From positions 124,001-188,000 of the forward strand of contig JAXMHA010000005.1 of the NCBI GenBank assembly GCA_046347015.1: 64,000 nt of DNA. The letters are read 5' to 3'. Position numbers and translations under genes: made by a program. The first letter of the stretch is position 1. Each line of letters starts with the position of its first letter. The notes under the pieces are model-generated. The model saw only the letters and a list, made by a program, of their open reading frames with translations, was not told where the DNA came from and did no database searches. The stretch comes from Dokdonella_A sp046347015. Lineage in GTDB: Bacteria; Pseudomonadota; Gammaproteobacteria; Xanthomonadales; Rhodanobacteraceae. This document shows, in pieces, positions 34,620-47,345 of this stretch.

Positions 34620-34652
34620 AAACAAAAAGCAGGCCGAAAAAACCCGGCCTGC
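34620..34652 (-). terminator. Intrinsic terminator between rpoC and rpsL
   Basis: On the minus strand GCAGGCCG (34652-34645), loop GGTTTTTT and CGGCCTGC (34636-34629) are followed by TTTTTGTTT (34628-34620). It is well placed to end rpoBC transcription, but it also lies downstream of the candidate rpsL promoter and only 15 bases before the rpsL ATG. Confidence 0.75.
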
Positions 34653-34663
34653 CGAGACGTGAG

Positions 34664-34693
34664 AGTATAACGACCCGCCCGGAACTCAGTCAA
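34664..34693 (-). promoter_or_regulatory. Candidate rpsL (str operon) promoter
   Basis: TTGACT (34693-34688), an 18-base spacer and TATACT (34669-34664) on the minus strand. The predicted start near 34657 lies immediately before the terminator hairpin. Confidence 0.55.
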
Positions 34694-34768
34694 GGCGGTG
34701 CGTCCGGCATCCTGCACTCGAACACGAGGCGCTCCCTGCGCCTCATTTCGATTCGTACCCGGCCCCGA

Positions 34769-38968
<4,200 letters not shown>

Positions 38969-39090
38969 TTCTTCACTCCGTTACGGAGAAATCCGCTTCG
39001 TCGAACTCGATAAGGCGGGGAACCGGGAGGCCGCGATGGCGCGTGTTTCCGTTCGCCGGTTCCCTGCTGGCGGTTACGAAGGTCCAAGCC

Positions 39091-42000
39091 TCACTTTTCC
39101 TCGAGCTCCATGTTGATCGCCAGCGAACGGATCTCCTTCACCAGGACATTGAAGGACTCCGGCATGCCGGCTGCCATTTCGTGGTCGCCGTCGACGATGT
39201 TCTTGTACATCTGGTTGCGGCCGGACACGTCGTCCGACTTGACCGTAAGCATTTCCTGCAACGTGTACGCCGCGCCGTACGCTTCCAGCGCCCAGACTTC
39301 CATTTCGCCGAAACGCTGGCCGCCGAACTGGGCCTTGCCACCGAGCGGCTGTTGCGTGACCAGCGAGTAGGGACCGGTCGAGCGCGCATGCATCTTGTCG
39401 TCGACCAGGTGGTTCAGCTTCAGCATGTGCATGTAGCCGACCGTGATCGGCCGGTCGAACATGTCGCCGGTGCGTCCGTCGTACAGCGTCGTCTGACCCG
39501 ACTCGGGCAGGCCGGCAAGCTTCAGCATCGCCTTGATTTCAGCCTCGTCCGCACCGTCGAACACGGGCGTCGCCATTGGCACGCCATTTTGCAGGTTGCG
39601 CGCCAACGCGATCAGCTCGCCGTCGGAAAGCGCCTTCAGGTTCACCCGGTTGGCCGCCGCATCGCGCGTGCCGTTGTAGACCTCATCGAGGAACTTGCGC
39701 AGGTCGGCGACTTTCTCGTTGGCCTCCAGCATTGCGCGGATCTTTTCGCCAATGCCTTTTGCGGCCCAACCGAGGTGGGTTTCCAGGATCTGGCCGATGT
39801 TCATGCGCGACGGCACGCCGAGCGGATTGAGGACGATATCCACCGGCCGCCCGTTGGCATCGAAAGGCATGTCCTCGACCGGCACAATCATCGACACGAC
39901 GCCCTTGTTGCCGTGCCGACCGGCCATCTTGTCGCCCGGCTGGATGCGACGCTTGACGGCCAGGTAGACCTTGACCATCTTCAGCACGCCGGGGGCAAGA
40001 TCGTCACCCGCCGTGATCTTGGCCTGCTTGGCCTTGAAACGCTTGTCGAATTCCTCGCGGTGCGTCCGCGTTTGCTCCTGGGCGCTCTCCAGGAACTCCG
40101 CCGCGTCCTCGTCCTTCATGCGGATCGCGAACCACTCGTCCTTCTTGAGCCCGTCGAGGTACTCGTCCGTGATCTCCGCACCCTTCTTGAGCCCGGCCGG
40201 ACCGCCACTGGCCACCTTGCCGCGCAATGCCGCGCGCAGGCGGGCATAAATCGCGCCTTCGAGGATGCGGTACTGGTCGTCGAAATCCTTCTTGACGCGC
40301 TTGATCTCCATTTCCTCGATCTGGCGCGCGCGCTTGTCCTTCTCGATACCGTCGCGCGTGAACACCGTCACGTCGATGACGACGCCGTCCATGCCGGGCG
40401 GTACGCGCAGGCTCGAGTCCTTCACGTCGGACGCCTTCTCGCCGAAGATCGCGCGCAGCAGCTTTTCTTCCGGCGTGAGCTGGCTTTCGCCCTTCGGCGT
40501 GACCTTGCCGACCAGGATGTCGCCCGCCTTGACCTCGGCGCCGATGTAGACGACACCGGACTCGTCGAGCCGCGCGAGCGCCTGCTCGCTGACGTTCGGG
40601 ATGTCGGCGGTGATCTCCTCCGGACCGAGCTTGGTGTCGCGCGCCTGGATCGTCAGTTCCTCGATGTGGATCGTGGTGTAGCGATCCTCCTCGACGACGC
40701 GCTCGGACAGCAGGATCGAGTCCTCGAAGTTGTAGCCGTTCCACGGCATGAACGCGACCAGCATGTTCTGCCCGAGCGCGAGTTCGCCGAGATCGGTCGA
40801 AGATCCGTCGGCCAACACGTCACCACGCGCCACCTTGTCGCCGACGTTGACGAGCGGGCGCTGGTTGAGGTTCGTGTTCTGGTTCGAGCGTGTGTACTTC
40901 GTCAACGTGTAGATGTCGACGCCGGCATCGTTCTCGCCGATTTCCTTCTCGTCGACGCGCACCACGATGCGACCGGCATCAATTTGGTCGATGACGCCGC
41001 CACGGGCCGCCGCAACGGTCACGCCCGAGTCCCGCGCTACCGCGCGTTCGATGCCGGTACCGACCAGCGGTGCTTCGGAGCGCAGCGTCGGCACCGCCTG
41101 GCGCTGCATGTTCGCGCCCATCAACGCGCGGTTCGCGTCGTCGTGCTCGAGGAACGGTACCAGCGCCGCCGCGACCGACACGGTCTGCATCGGCGAGACG
41201 TCCATGTACTGGACCTCCGCCGGCGCACGCAACTCCGACTCGCCACGGAACCGGCAGGACACGAAGTTCTCGCTGAACGACCCGTCGCCGTTGAGTGGCG
41301 AGTTGGCCTGCGCGATGACGAACTGCCCTTCTTCGATTGCCGACAGGTAATCGACCTTGTCCGTGACCTTGCCATTGACGACCTTGCGGTAGGGCGTCTC
41401 GAGGAATCCGTAGGCGTTGGTGCGGGCGTAGACGGCGAGAGAGTTGATGAGGCCGATGTTCGGCCCTTCCGGCGTCTCGATCGTGCACACGCGGCCGTAA
41501 TGCGTCGGATGCACGTCGCGCACCTCGAACCCGGCGCGCTCGCGCGTCAAGCCGCCCGGGCCGAGCGCCGACACGCGGCGCTTGTGGGTGACTTCCGACA
41601 GTGGATTGTTCTGGTCCATGAACTGGCTGAGCTGCGAGGAGCCGAAGAACTCCTTGACGGCCGCCGCCACGGGCTTGGCGTTGATCAGGTCCTGCGGGCC
41701 GAGGTTGTCGGACTCGGCCTGCGACAGGCGTTCACGCACGGCGCGCTCGACGCGCACCAGGCCGATCCGGAACACGTTCTCGGCCATCTCGCCGACCGAC
41801 CGCACGCGCCGGTTGCCGAGATGATCGATGTCGTCGACCTGGCCGTGGCCGTTCTTGATGTCGATCAGCACCTTCAGGACATCGAGGATGTCGGAGCTGT
41901 CGCCGCATTCCTTGACCAGGGCCTTGGCGGCGTCGTCGTTGCGCTCGCCGAAGTACTTCCGGTCATACAGGATGCCGGGCCCCGTATCGCTCGTGCGCCC

Positions 42001-43248
42001 GACGCGGCGATTGAACTTCATCCGGCCGACGCGATCGAGATCGTAGCGTTCGGGCGAGAAGAACAGGTTCTGAAACAGGTTTTGCGCGGCCTCCTTCGTC
42101 GGAGGCTCGCCCGGACGCATCATCCGGTAGATCTCGACCAGCGCGTCGAGCTGCGTGCGCGTCGGATCGGTTCGCAACGTCTGCGACACGTACGGTCCGC
42201 GGTCGAGGTCGTTGACCCACAGCGTCGCGATCTTCGCGATGCCCGCCTTGCGGAACTTCTCGATGTGTTCCGCACCGATCTCGTCGTTGGCCGACGCGAG
42301 CACTTCGCCCGTCTTGCCGTCGACGACATCGGTCGCGAGGATGCGGCCGAACAGGTAGTCATCCGGCACCTCGAGCGACTTGACCTTGGCGTCCTGGAGC
42401 TGGCGGACGTGGCGCGCCGTGATGCGCTTGCCCGCTTCGACGATGACCTTGCTGCCGGCGCGCAGGTCGAAATTGAGCGTCTCTCCACGCAGCCGCTCGG
42501 CGACGAGGTCGAGCGTCGCGCCATCCTTCTTGCCAAGGTGGAACATGTTCTTCTCGAAGAAGATGTCGAGCATCTCCTCGTTCGAATAGCCGAGAGCGCG
42601 CAGCAGGATCGTCACCGGCAGCTTGCGGCGGCGGTCGATGCGGGTGAACAGCGCGTCCTTCGGGTCGAACTCGAAATCGAGCCACGAGCCGCGGTAGGGG
42701 ATCACCCGCGCCGAATACAGCAGCTTGCCGGAGGAATGGGTCTTGCCACGGTCGTGGTCGAAGAACACGCCGGGTGACCGGTGCAACTGCGACACGACGA
42801 CCCGCTCGGTCCCGTTGACGATGAAGGTGCCGTTGTCGGTCATGAGCGGGAGTTCGCCCATGTAGACTTCCTGCTCCTTGACGAGCTTGACGGCCTTGTT
42901 CGACGACTCGCGATCGAAGATCACGAGCCGCACCGTGACGCGCAGGGGCGCCCCATAGCTCATGCCGCGCGAACGGCACTCGCGCTCGTCGAACGGAGGC
43001 TCGCCGAGACGGTAGCTGACGTACTCGAGCACGGCGCTTCCCGAGTAGCTCGAGATCGGGAACACCGACTTCAGCGCAGCGTGCAGGCCCTTGTCCGCAC
43101 GCTTCTCCGGGGCGACGTCCGCCTGCAGGAATTCACGATAGGAGTCGACCTGGATCGCAAGCAGGAACGGGACGTCCAGCACCGGGGGACGCTTGCCGAA
43201 GTTCTTGCGGATGCGCTTCTTTTCAGTGAAGGAGTAGTTGTGGGACAT
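39091..43248 (-). CDS. rpoB: RNA polymerase beta subunit
   Basis: A 1385-residue catalytic subunit. The rifampicin pocket (GSSQLSQFMDQNNPLSEV, then THKRRVSALGPGG) carries the sensitive-type residues. PTHYGRVCTIETPEGPNIG, GYNFEDSILLSE and the C-terminal KAQFGGQRFGEMEVWALEAY are conserved. The start at 43248 gives MSHNYSFTEKKRIRKNFGKR; the open frame extends further upstream without family similarity. Confidence 0.98.
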   Translation of the reverse strand: MSHNYSFTEKKRIRKNFGKRPPVLDVPFLLAIQVDSYREFLQADVAPEKRADKGLHAALKSVFPISSYSGSAVLEYVSYRLGEPPFDERECRSRGMSYGAPLRVTVRLVIFDRESSNKAVKLVKEQEVYMGELPLMTDNGTFIVNGTERVVVSQLHRSPGVFFDHDRGKTHSSGKLLYSARVIPYRGSWLDFEFDPKDALFTRIDRRRKLPVTILLRALGYSNEEMLDIFFEKNMFHLGKKDGATLDLVAERLRGETLNFDLRAGSKVIVEAGKRITARHVRQLQDAKVKSLEVPDDYLFGRILATDVVDGKTGEVLASANDEIGAEHIEKFRKAGIAKIATLWVNDLDRGPYVSQTLRTDPTRTQLDALVEIYRMMRPGEPPTKEAAQNLFQNLFFSPERYDLDRVGRMKFNRRVGRTSDTGPGILYDRKYFGERNDDAAKALVKECGDSSDILDVLKVLIDIKNGHGQVDDIDHLGNRRVRSVGEMAENVFRIGLVRVERAVRERLSQAESDNLGPQDLINAKPVAAAVKEFFGSSQLSQFMDQNNPLSEVTHKRRVSALGPGGLTRERAGFEVRDVHPTHYGRVCTIETPEGPNIGLINSLAVYARTNAYGFLETPYRKVVNGKVTDKVDYLSAIEEGQFVIAQANSPLNGDGSFSENFVSCRFRGESELRAPAEVQYMDVSPMQTVSVAAALVPFLEHDDANRALMGANMQRQAVPTLRSEAPLVGTGIERAVARDSGVTVAAARGGVIDQIDAGRIVVRVDEKEIGENDAGVDIYTLTKYTRSNQNTNLNQRPLVNVGDKVARGDVLADGSSTDLGELALGQNMLVAFMPWNGYNFEDSILLSERVVEEDRYTTIHIEELTIQARDTKLGPEEITADIPNVSEQALARLDESGVVYIGAEVKAGDILVGKVTPKGESQLTPEEKLLRAIFGEKASDVKDSSLRVPPGMDGVVIDVTVFTRDGIEKDKRARQIEEMEIKRVKKDFDDQYRILEGAIYARLRAALRGKVASGGPAGLKKGAEITDEYLDGLKKDEWFAIRMKDEDAAEFLESAQEQTRTHREEFDKRFKAKQAKITAGDDLAPGVLKMVKVYLAVKRRIQPGDKMAGRHGNKGVVSMIVPVEDMPFDANGRPVDIVLNPLGVPSRMNIGQILETHLGWAAKGIGEKIRAMLEANEKVADLRKFLDEVYNGTRDAAANRVNLKALSDGELIALARNLQNGVPMATPVFDGADEAEIKAMLKLAGLPESGQTTLYDGRTGDMFDRPITVGYMHMLKLNHLVDDKMHARSTGPYSLVTQQPLGGKAQFGGQRFGEMEVWALEAYGAAYTLQEMLTVKSDDVSGRNQMYKNIVDGDHEMAAGMPESFNVLVKEIRSLAINMELEEK

Positions 43249-43395
43249 GCAGGGCACACCTCGTACAGCTTGCGACGGCGGCACGTCGCTGGGGGAAACC
43301 GGCGTGAAACGCGGGTATCGGAAACCGGCGCAACCCCGTGAAATGGGGTCGGCAACCACGATTTCCCATGCCCGTTGTCCGTAACGCTGCAACGG

Positions 43396-43429
43396 GCAAA
43401 GCCCGGGCACTTGCGCACCCAGGCTTTGC
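43396..43429 (-). promoter_or_regulatory. rplL-rpoB hairpin, possible processing or attenuation site
   Basis: On the minus strand GCAAAGCCTGGG (43429-43418), a 10-base loop and CCCGGGCTTTGC (43407-43396) form a 12-bp stem with one G-T pair. There is no T tract. In E. coli this gap holds an attenuator and an RNase III site; that role here is inferred. The rest of the 302-base gap (43249-43550) holds a palindromic repeat and no gene. Confidence 0.5.
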
Positions 43430-43430
43430 T

Positions 43431-43543
43431 GTCGTCATTCCGGCCGAAGCCGGGATCCAGAAGGTTCCTTGCTCGTCTTCAGAGCCTCACGAATCCTGGA
43501 TCCGGCGTTCGCGCACGTCCCTGTCCCGACCGGCATGACGACG
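43431..43543. repeat. Imperfect palindromic intergenic repeat
   Basis: The left arm (43431-43460) reads GTCGTCATTCCGGCCGAAGC then CGGGATCCAG. The right arm (43496-43543) is its inverted copy in pieces: CTGGATCC, GGCGTTCG and CCGGCATGACGAC, interrupted by about 18 extra bases. Palindromes with a GTCATTCCGGCGAAAGCCGG-like core are common dispersed repeats in proteobacteria. It abuts the rplL stop codon. Confidence 0.7.
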
Positions 43544-43550
43544 ACTGTCG

Positions 43551-43934
43551 TCACTTGACCTCGACGGTCGCACCCGCGGCTTCGAGATCCTTCTTGAACT
43601 TCGCCGCGTCGTCCTTGCTGACGCCTTCCTTGATGGTGGCGGGGGCGGATTCGACGAGATCCTTGGCTTCCTTGAGGCCGAGTCCGGTGATCGCGCGGAC
43701 CACCTTGATCACCTCGACCTTCTTCTCGCCGGTCGCCTTCAGGGCGACCGTGAACTCGGTCTGCTCCTCGGCCGGCGCGGCAGCGCCACCGCCAGCGGCG
43801 GGCGCCGCGGCGACCGCGATCGGCGCGGCTGCGGACACGCCGAACTTCTCTTCCATGGCCTTGACCAGCTCCATCACTTCGACGAGGGATTTCGCCGAGA
43901 TCGCGTCGATGATTTGTTCATTGCTGAGAGACAT
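43551..43934 (-). CDS. rplL: 50S ribosomal protein L7/L12
   Basis: A 127-residue stalk protein that recruits translation GTPases. The N-terminal dimerisation domain MSLSNEQIIDAISAKSLVEV, an Ala/Gly/Pro hinge at 36-54 and the C-terminal domain with KVEVIKVVRAITGLGLKEAK are clear. It follows rplJ by 64 bases, and its stop codon abuts the palindromic repeat. Confidence 0.98.
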   Translation of the reverse strand: MSLSNEQIIDAISAKSLVEVMELVKAMEEKFGVSAAAPIAVAAAPAAGGGAAAPAEEQTEFTVALKATGEKKVEVIKVVRAITGLGLKEAKDLVESAPATIKEGVSKDDAAKFKKDLEAAGATVEVK

Positions 43935-43998
43935 TGGGTTGCTCCTGAAACGGCAGTTGGGGTGTCTGTGGATTGGATGAAGTCGATGGGGTACGGAG

Positions 43999-44523
43999 TC
44001 AGGCAGCCTTCTGCTGCCCGACGGCCTGCATCGCGCGCGCAAGCTGGGCAGCGGGCTCGGAGAGCACGCGGACCAGCATCGTCGCCGGCTGCACCAGGAC
44101 ACTGAGCAGCATCGACAGCGCCTGCTCGCGCGTCGGCAACGACGCCAGTACGTCGACATGCGACGCCGGGTACGCCTTGCCGCCAATCGCGACCAGCTTC
44201 GGCTTCAGTTCGGCGTTGGACTTCGCGAAGTCCTTCACCAGACGTCCGGCCGCGCCGGGATCCTCCGTCGAAAACGCATACAGCAGCGGGCCGGTCAGGG
44301 CGCCCTTCACGCACTCGAACCCGGTACCGTCCACCGCGCGGGACACCAGGGTGTTCTTCGCCACCTTGAGGTAAACCCCGCCCTGGCGAGCCTTGCCGCG
44401 CAGTTCGGTGAATTGCTGGACCGTCATGCCGGCATATTCGGCAGCGACGAGCGAGTGCGCGCCGGCGGCCACTCGGGCCAGTTCCGCCACCATCTCCTTC
44501 TTTTGCGCCAGATTGAGCGCCAT
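43999..44523 (-). CDS. rplJ: 50S ribosomal protein L10
   Basis: A 174-residue stalk base protein. MALNLAQKKEMVAELARVA, EYAGMTVQQFTELRGKARQ and KVAKNTLVSRAVDGT are typical. The start at 44523 gives the normal N-terminus; the frame is open to 44610 without similarity. In E. coli the L10-L12 complex represses this mRNA through the leader described separately. Confidence 0.97.
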   Translation of the reverse strand: MALNLAQKKEMVAELARVAAGAHSLVAAEYAGMTVQQFTELRGKARQGGVYLKVAKNTLVSRAVDGTGFECVKGALTGPLLYAFSTEDPGAAGRLVKDFAKSNAELKPKLVAIGGKAYPASHVDVLASLPTREQALSMLLSVLVQPATMLVRVLSEPAAQLARAMQAVGQQKAA

Positions 44524-44857
44524 GACCTGCTCCCGACCGGTGCCGATGCGCTCCTGCGCACCACTCCGGGTAACGATTCCGGCCAGCGCTTCCGTCGCCA
44601 GCCGCGGCATCTCTCGATGCCAGCCTGGTTGCCGTCCAGGAGACCTGTGCGGGCAACACCATCTGCGCAGGCTGTTGGTTTGAGATCGGCACGTCCGGAA
44701 TGAGTCGAGCGAGGACCACCCGGCCCTCGCTTCATCGTTCCCGACATCCGACCGCCTGCGGTCTATGACGGCATCACCTCGCGGTGAATGCCTTCAAGAT
44801 TCGATCCGCCGCGCCTCGAACCGCGGCACCATTGCGTGCAAATTCGAGCCGGATCGT
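44524..44857 (-). promoter_or_regulatory. rplA-rplJ intergenic leader (L10 leader candidate)
   Basis: A 334-base gene-free gap, the longest inside the rplKAJL cluster. It contains several inverted repeats, for example GAGGACCACC-CGG-CCCTCGC near 44711-44730 and GCATCACCTCGCGGTGAATGC near 44770-44790. Its position matches the L10-binding leader of gammaproteobacteria. I could not match a defined consensus, so the assignment rests on synteny. Confidence 0.4.
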
Positions 44858-45556
44858 TCAGCCGGCGATCGTGGAGGGATCCACGTTGACGCCGACTCCC
44901 ATCGTGCTCGACAGCGAAATCTTCTGTACGAACTGACCCTTTGCCGTCGCCGGCTTGGCCTTCGAAAGATCGGCGAGCAACGCCGCAAGGTTGCCCTTCA
45001 ACGCAGCGACTTCGAAGTCGGCCTTGCCGATCGAACAATGGACGATGCCCGCCTTGTCGTTGCGGAACTTGACCTGCCCCGCCTTGGCGTTCTTCACCGC
45101 GGTGACGACATCGGGCGACACCGAACCGTCCTTCGGGTTCGGCATCAGGCCGCGCGGACCGAGCAGCTGGCCGAGCTTGCCGACCACGCGCATCGCATCC
45201 GGCGAAGCAATGACACGGCCGAACGCGAGGTCACCACCCTGCATGCGCTCGGCGAGATCCTCCATTCCGACCACGTCCGCGCCGGCTGCCTTGGCTGCCT
45301 CGGCCTTTTCACCCGGCGGGCAGAACACGGCGACGCGCACCGTCTTGCCGGTGCCATGCGGCATCATCACCGATCCGCGAACGCCCTGGTCGGACTTCTT
45401 CGCGTCGATCCCGAGCCGTACCGCGACGTCCACCGATTCGTTGAACTTCGCCTTTGCACCGGCCTTGACCAACTGCAGCGCGTCGTCGACTGCATAGGCC
45501 TTGCCCGGAACGACGTTTCCACGCAGGGTGCGATAGCGCTTTCCTGGTTTCGTCAT
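44858..45556 (-). CDS. rplA: 50S ribosomal protein L1
   Basis: A 232-residue L1-stalk protein involved in tRNA ejection and, in E. coli, repression of rplKA. KFNESVDVAVRLGIDAKKSD, GSVMMPHGTGKTVRVAVF and LGPRGLMPNPKDGSVSPDV are diagnostic. The ATG at 45556 lies two bases after the rplK stop. Confidence 0.98.
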   Translation of the reverse strand: MTKPGKRYRTLRGNVVPGKAYAVDDALQLVKAGAKAKFNESVDVAVRLGIDAKKSDQGVRGSVMMPHGTGKTVRVAVFCPPGEKAEAAKAAGADVVGMEDLAERMQGGDLAFGRVIASPDAMRVVGKLGQLLGPRGLMPNPKDGSVSPDVVTAVKNAKAGQVKFRNDKAGIVHCSIGKADFEVAALKGNLAALLADLSKAKPATAKGQFVQKISLSSTMGVGVNVDPSTIAG

Positions 45557-45558
45557 GG

Positions 45559-45987
45559 TCAACCCTCCACCACGAGGCCCATGCTGCGGGCGCTGCCGGC
45601 AATGGTGCGGACGCCCGCGTCGAGATCGGCCGCGGTCAGGTCCGGCGCCTTCGTCTTGGCAATCTCCTCGAGTTGCTTGCGCGTGACCTTGCCGACCTTC
45701 TCGCTGTTCGGACGGCCCGAGCCGGACTCGATGCCGGCGGCCTTCTTCAGCAGCACCGTCGCGGGCGGCGTCTTGGTGATGAACGAAAAGCTGCGGTCCG
45801 AGTAAACGGTGATGACGGTCGGAATCGGCAACCCGGGCTCGAGCTTCTGCGTCGCGGCGTTGAACGCCTTGCAGAACTCCATGATGTTGAGGCCGCGCTG
45901 ACCGAGCGCCGGACCCACGGGCGGCGATGGATTGGCCTGCCCTGCCTTGACCTGCAACTTGATGTAACCGGTAACCTTCTTCGCCAT
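45559..45987 (-). CDS. rplK: 50S ribosomal protein L11
   Basis: A 142-residue GTPase-centre protein, the thiostrepton target region and stringent-response sensor. YIKLQVKAGQANPSPPVGPA with the proline-rich switch and RSMGLVVEG at the C-terminus identify it. It follows nusG after 142 bases. Confidence 0.98.
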   Translation of the reverse strand: MAKKVTGYIKLQVKAGQANPSPPVGPALGQRGLNIMEFCKAFNAATQKLEPGLPIPTVITVYSDRSFSFITKTPPATVLLKKAAGIESGSGRPNSEKVGKVTRKQLEEIAKTKAPDLTAADLDAGVRTIAGSARSMGLVVEG

Positions 45988-46129
45988 TGCTGCTCTCCTG
46001 GAGTGTGAGCGTCTGCACGTCTTCGAGGGACTGCGGGACTCCTCCGACTTATGTGATCATGTGGGCGATGAGCGGTGAGCTGGAAAGCGCGTGCATTGCT
46101 TCAATCGCTGACCGCTCACTGTTGACCGC

Positions 46130-46690
46130 TCACGCCTTCTCCACCTGTCCAAACTCCAGCTCAACCGGCGTGGAACGGCCGAATATCAACACCGCCACGC
46201 GCAGCCGGCTCTTCTCGTAGTTCACTTCCTCGACGACGCCGTTGAAGTCGTTGAACGGCCCGTCGGTGACACGCACCATCTCGCCTGGCTCGTACAGGAC
46301 CTTTGGTTTCGGCTTCTCGACGCCTTCCTGTACCCGCTGCAGGATCTGGTTCGCTTCGTCGTCGGAGATCGGCAGGGGTCGATCGGCGGTACCACCGATG
46401 AAACCCATCACCTTCGGCGTTTCCCGGACCAGGTGCCAGGACTCGTCGTCGATCTTGCGCGCCTTGCCGTCATCCTGCGTCTCGATCTGGACCAGCACGT
46501 AGCCGGGGAAGAACTTTCGTTCGCTGCGGCGCTTCTTGCCGCCGCGCATCTCGATGACTTCTTCCGTAGGCACCAGCACGTCGCCGAACTTCGACTGCAT
46601 TCCGGCGCGCGCGATCCGCTCCCGCAGCGAAAGCGCGACCTGGCGCTCGAAGCCGGAATACGCGTGGACGACATACCAGTGCTTGGTCAT
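46130..46690 (-). CDS. nusG: Transcription termination/antitermination factor NusG
   Basis: A 186-residue RNA polymerase-associated factor that links to ribosomes and Rho. The NGN domain starts MTKHWYVVHAYSGFERQVA, and the C-terminal KOW domain begins YEPGEMVRVTDGPFNDFNG. The start at 46690 gives the standard N-terminus. It follows secE by eight bases. Its stop lies inside a tandem repeat of GTGAGCGGTCA. Confidence 0.98.
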   Translation of the reverse strand: MTKHWYVVHAYSGFERQVALSLRERIARAGMQSKFGDVLVPTEEVIEMRGGKKRRSERKFFPGYVLVQIETQDDGKARKIDDESWHLVRETPKVMGFIGGTADRPLPISDDEANQILQRVQEGVEKPKPKVLYEPGEMVRVTDGPFNDFNGVVEEVNYEKSRLRVAVLIFGRSTPVELEFGQVEKA

Positions 46691-46698
46691 TCCGAATC

Positions 46699-47094
46699 TC
46701 AGTGCGACAGTTTGAGCAGGGTGTCGAACACCACCCACTTCAGGATCAGGTCGATCAGTCCGAGCAGCAGGCTCAGCACGATCGTGATGGCGATGATGAC
46801 CAGCGTCGTGCGAACCGTCTCGTCGCGTGTCGGCCACACGACCTTGCGCAGTTCGAACTGCGATTCCACGAGGTACTCCCGTACCCCGCGGCCAAACCGG
46901 GTGAACGCACCGATTGCGATCGCGATGACGATCGCGCCGACCAACAGGCCGGCCCGCGCGAGCCCGGGCCACTGCCCAAACCAGTAGTAGCCGACGATGC
47001 CGGCGACGATGAACAACACGGCCAGCACGAGCTGCGCGTTGTCGAGCGTACGCGAGCGCTCGCTGGATTCGATCTTGGCGTTCATTGCATTCAT
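46699..47094 (-). CDS. secE: Protein translocase subunit SecE
   Basis: A 131-residue inner-membrane subunit of SecYEG with three helices (about 22-40, 48-65 and 96-122), the enterobacterial-type arrangement. The conserved amphipathic segment is ESQFELRKVVWPTRDET. ATGs at 47094 and 47085 are both possible starts; I list the first. It is co-transcribed with nusG downstream of tRNA-Trp. Confidence 0.96.
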   Translation of the reverse strand: MNAMNAKIESSERSRTLDNAQLVLAVLFIVAGIVGYYWFGQWPGLARAGLLVGAIVIAIAIGAFTRFGRGVREYLVESQFELRKVVWPTRDETVRTTLVIIAITIVLSLLLGLIDLILKWVVFDTLLKLSH

Positions 47095-47181
47095 CGGATA
47101 TGCGATCGGACTCGGATAGCGATGGTCTTCAGTGGTGTCCTTGCAGCAGGCGCGCCTGCGTCAACGTGCCCAAGCATGGGC

Positions 47182-47257
47182 TGGCAGGCCAGGAGGGTCT
47201 CGAACCCCCAACCTTCGGTTTTGGAGACCGACGCTCTGCCAATTGAGCTACTGGCCT
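47182..47257 (-). tRNA. tRNA-Trp (CCA)
   Basis: A 76-base cloverleaf with encoded CCA. Acceptor AGGCCAG pairs with CTGGCCT; the anticodon loop is CTCCAAA with anticodon CCA; the T loop is TTCGAGA. It lies between tuf copy 2 and secE, a common position in Xanthomonadales and Pseudomonas. Confidence 0.97.
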
Positions 47258-47345
47258 TTGTCGTGTTGGCGAGCAGGAAGGAGGGAGGCGCATCATCAGG
47301 AACGTTGCAACTCGTGCTGCTTCGCGCCACTCCTCCCGCTTCCCT

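Noticed and set aside
39043..42777. A 1244-codon open frame on the plus strand antisense to rpoB
   Set aside because: It is a GC-rich codon-bias shadow of rpoB; the product has no domain structure and is His/Arg/Asp-rich in the way typical of antisense frames.
44524..44719. Minus-strand frame continuing from the rplL side through the rplJ leader
   Set aside because: It runs in a different frame from rplJ and has no ribosomal protein similarity; the region is better explained as leader RNA.
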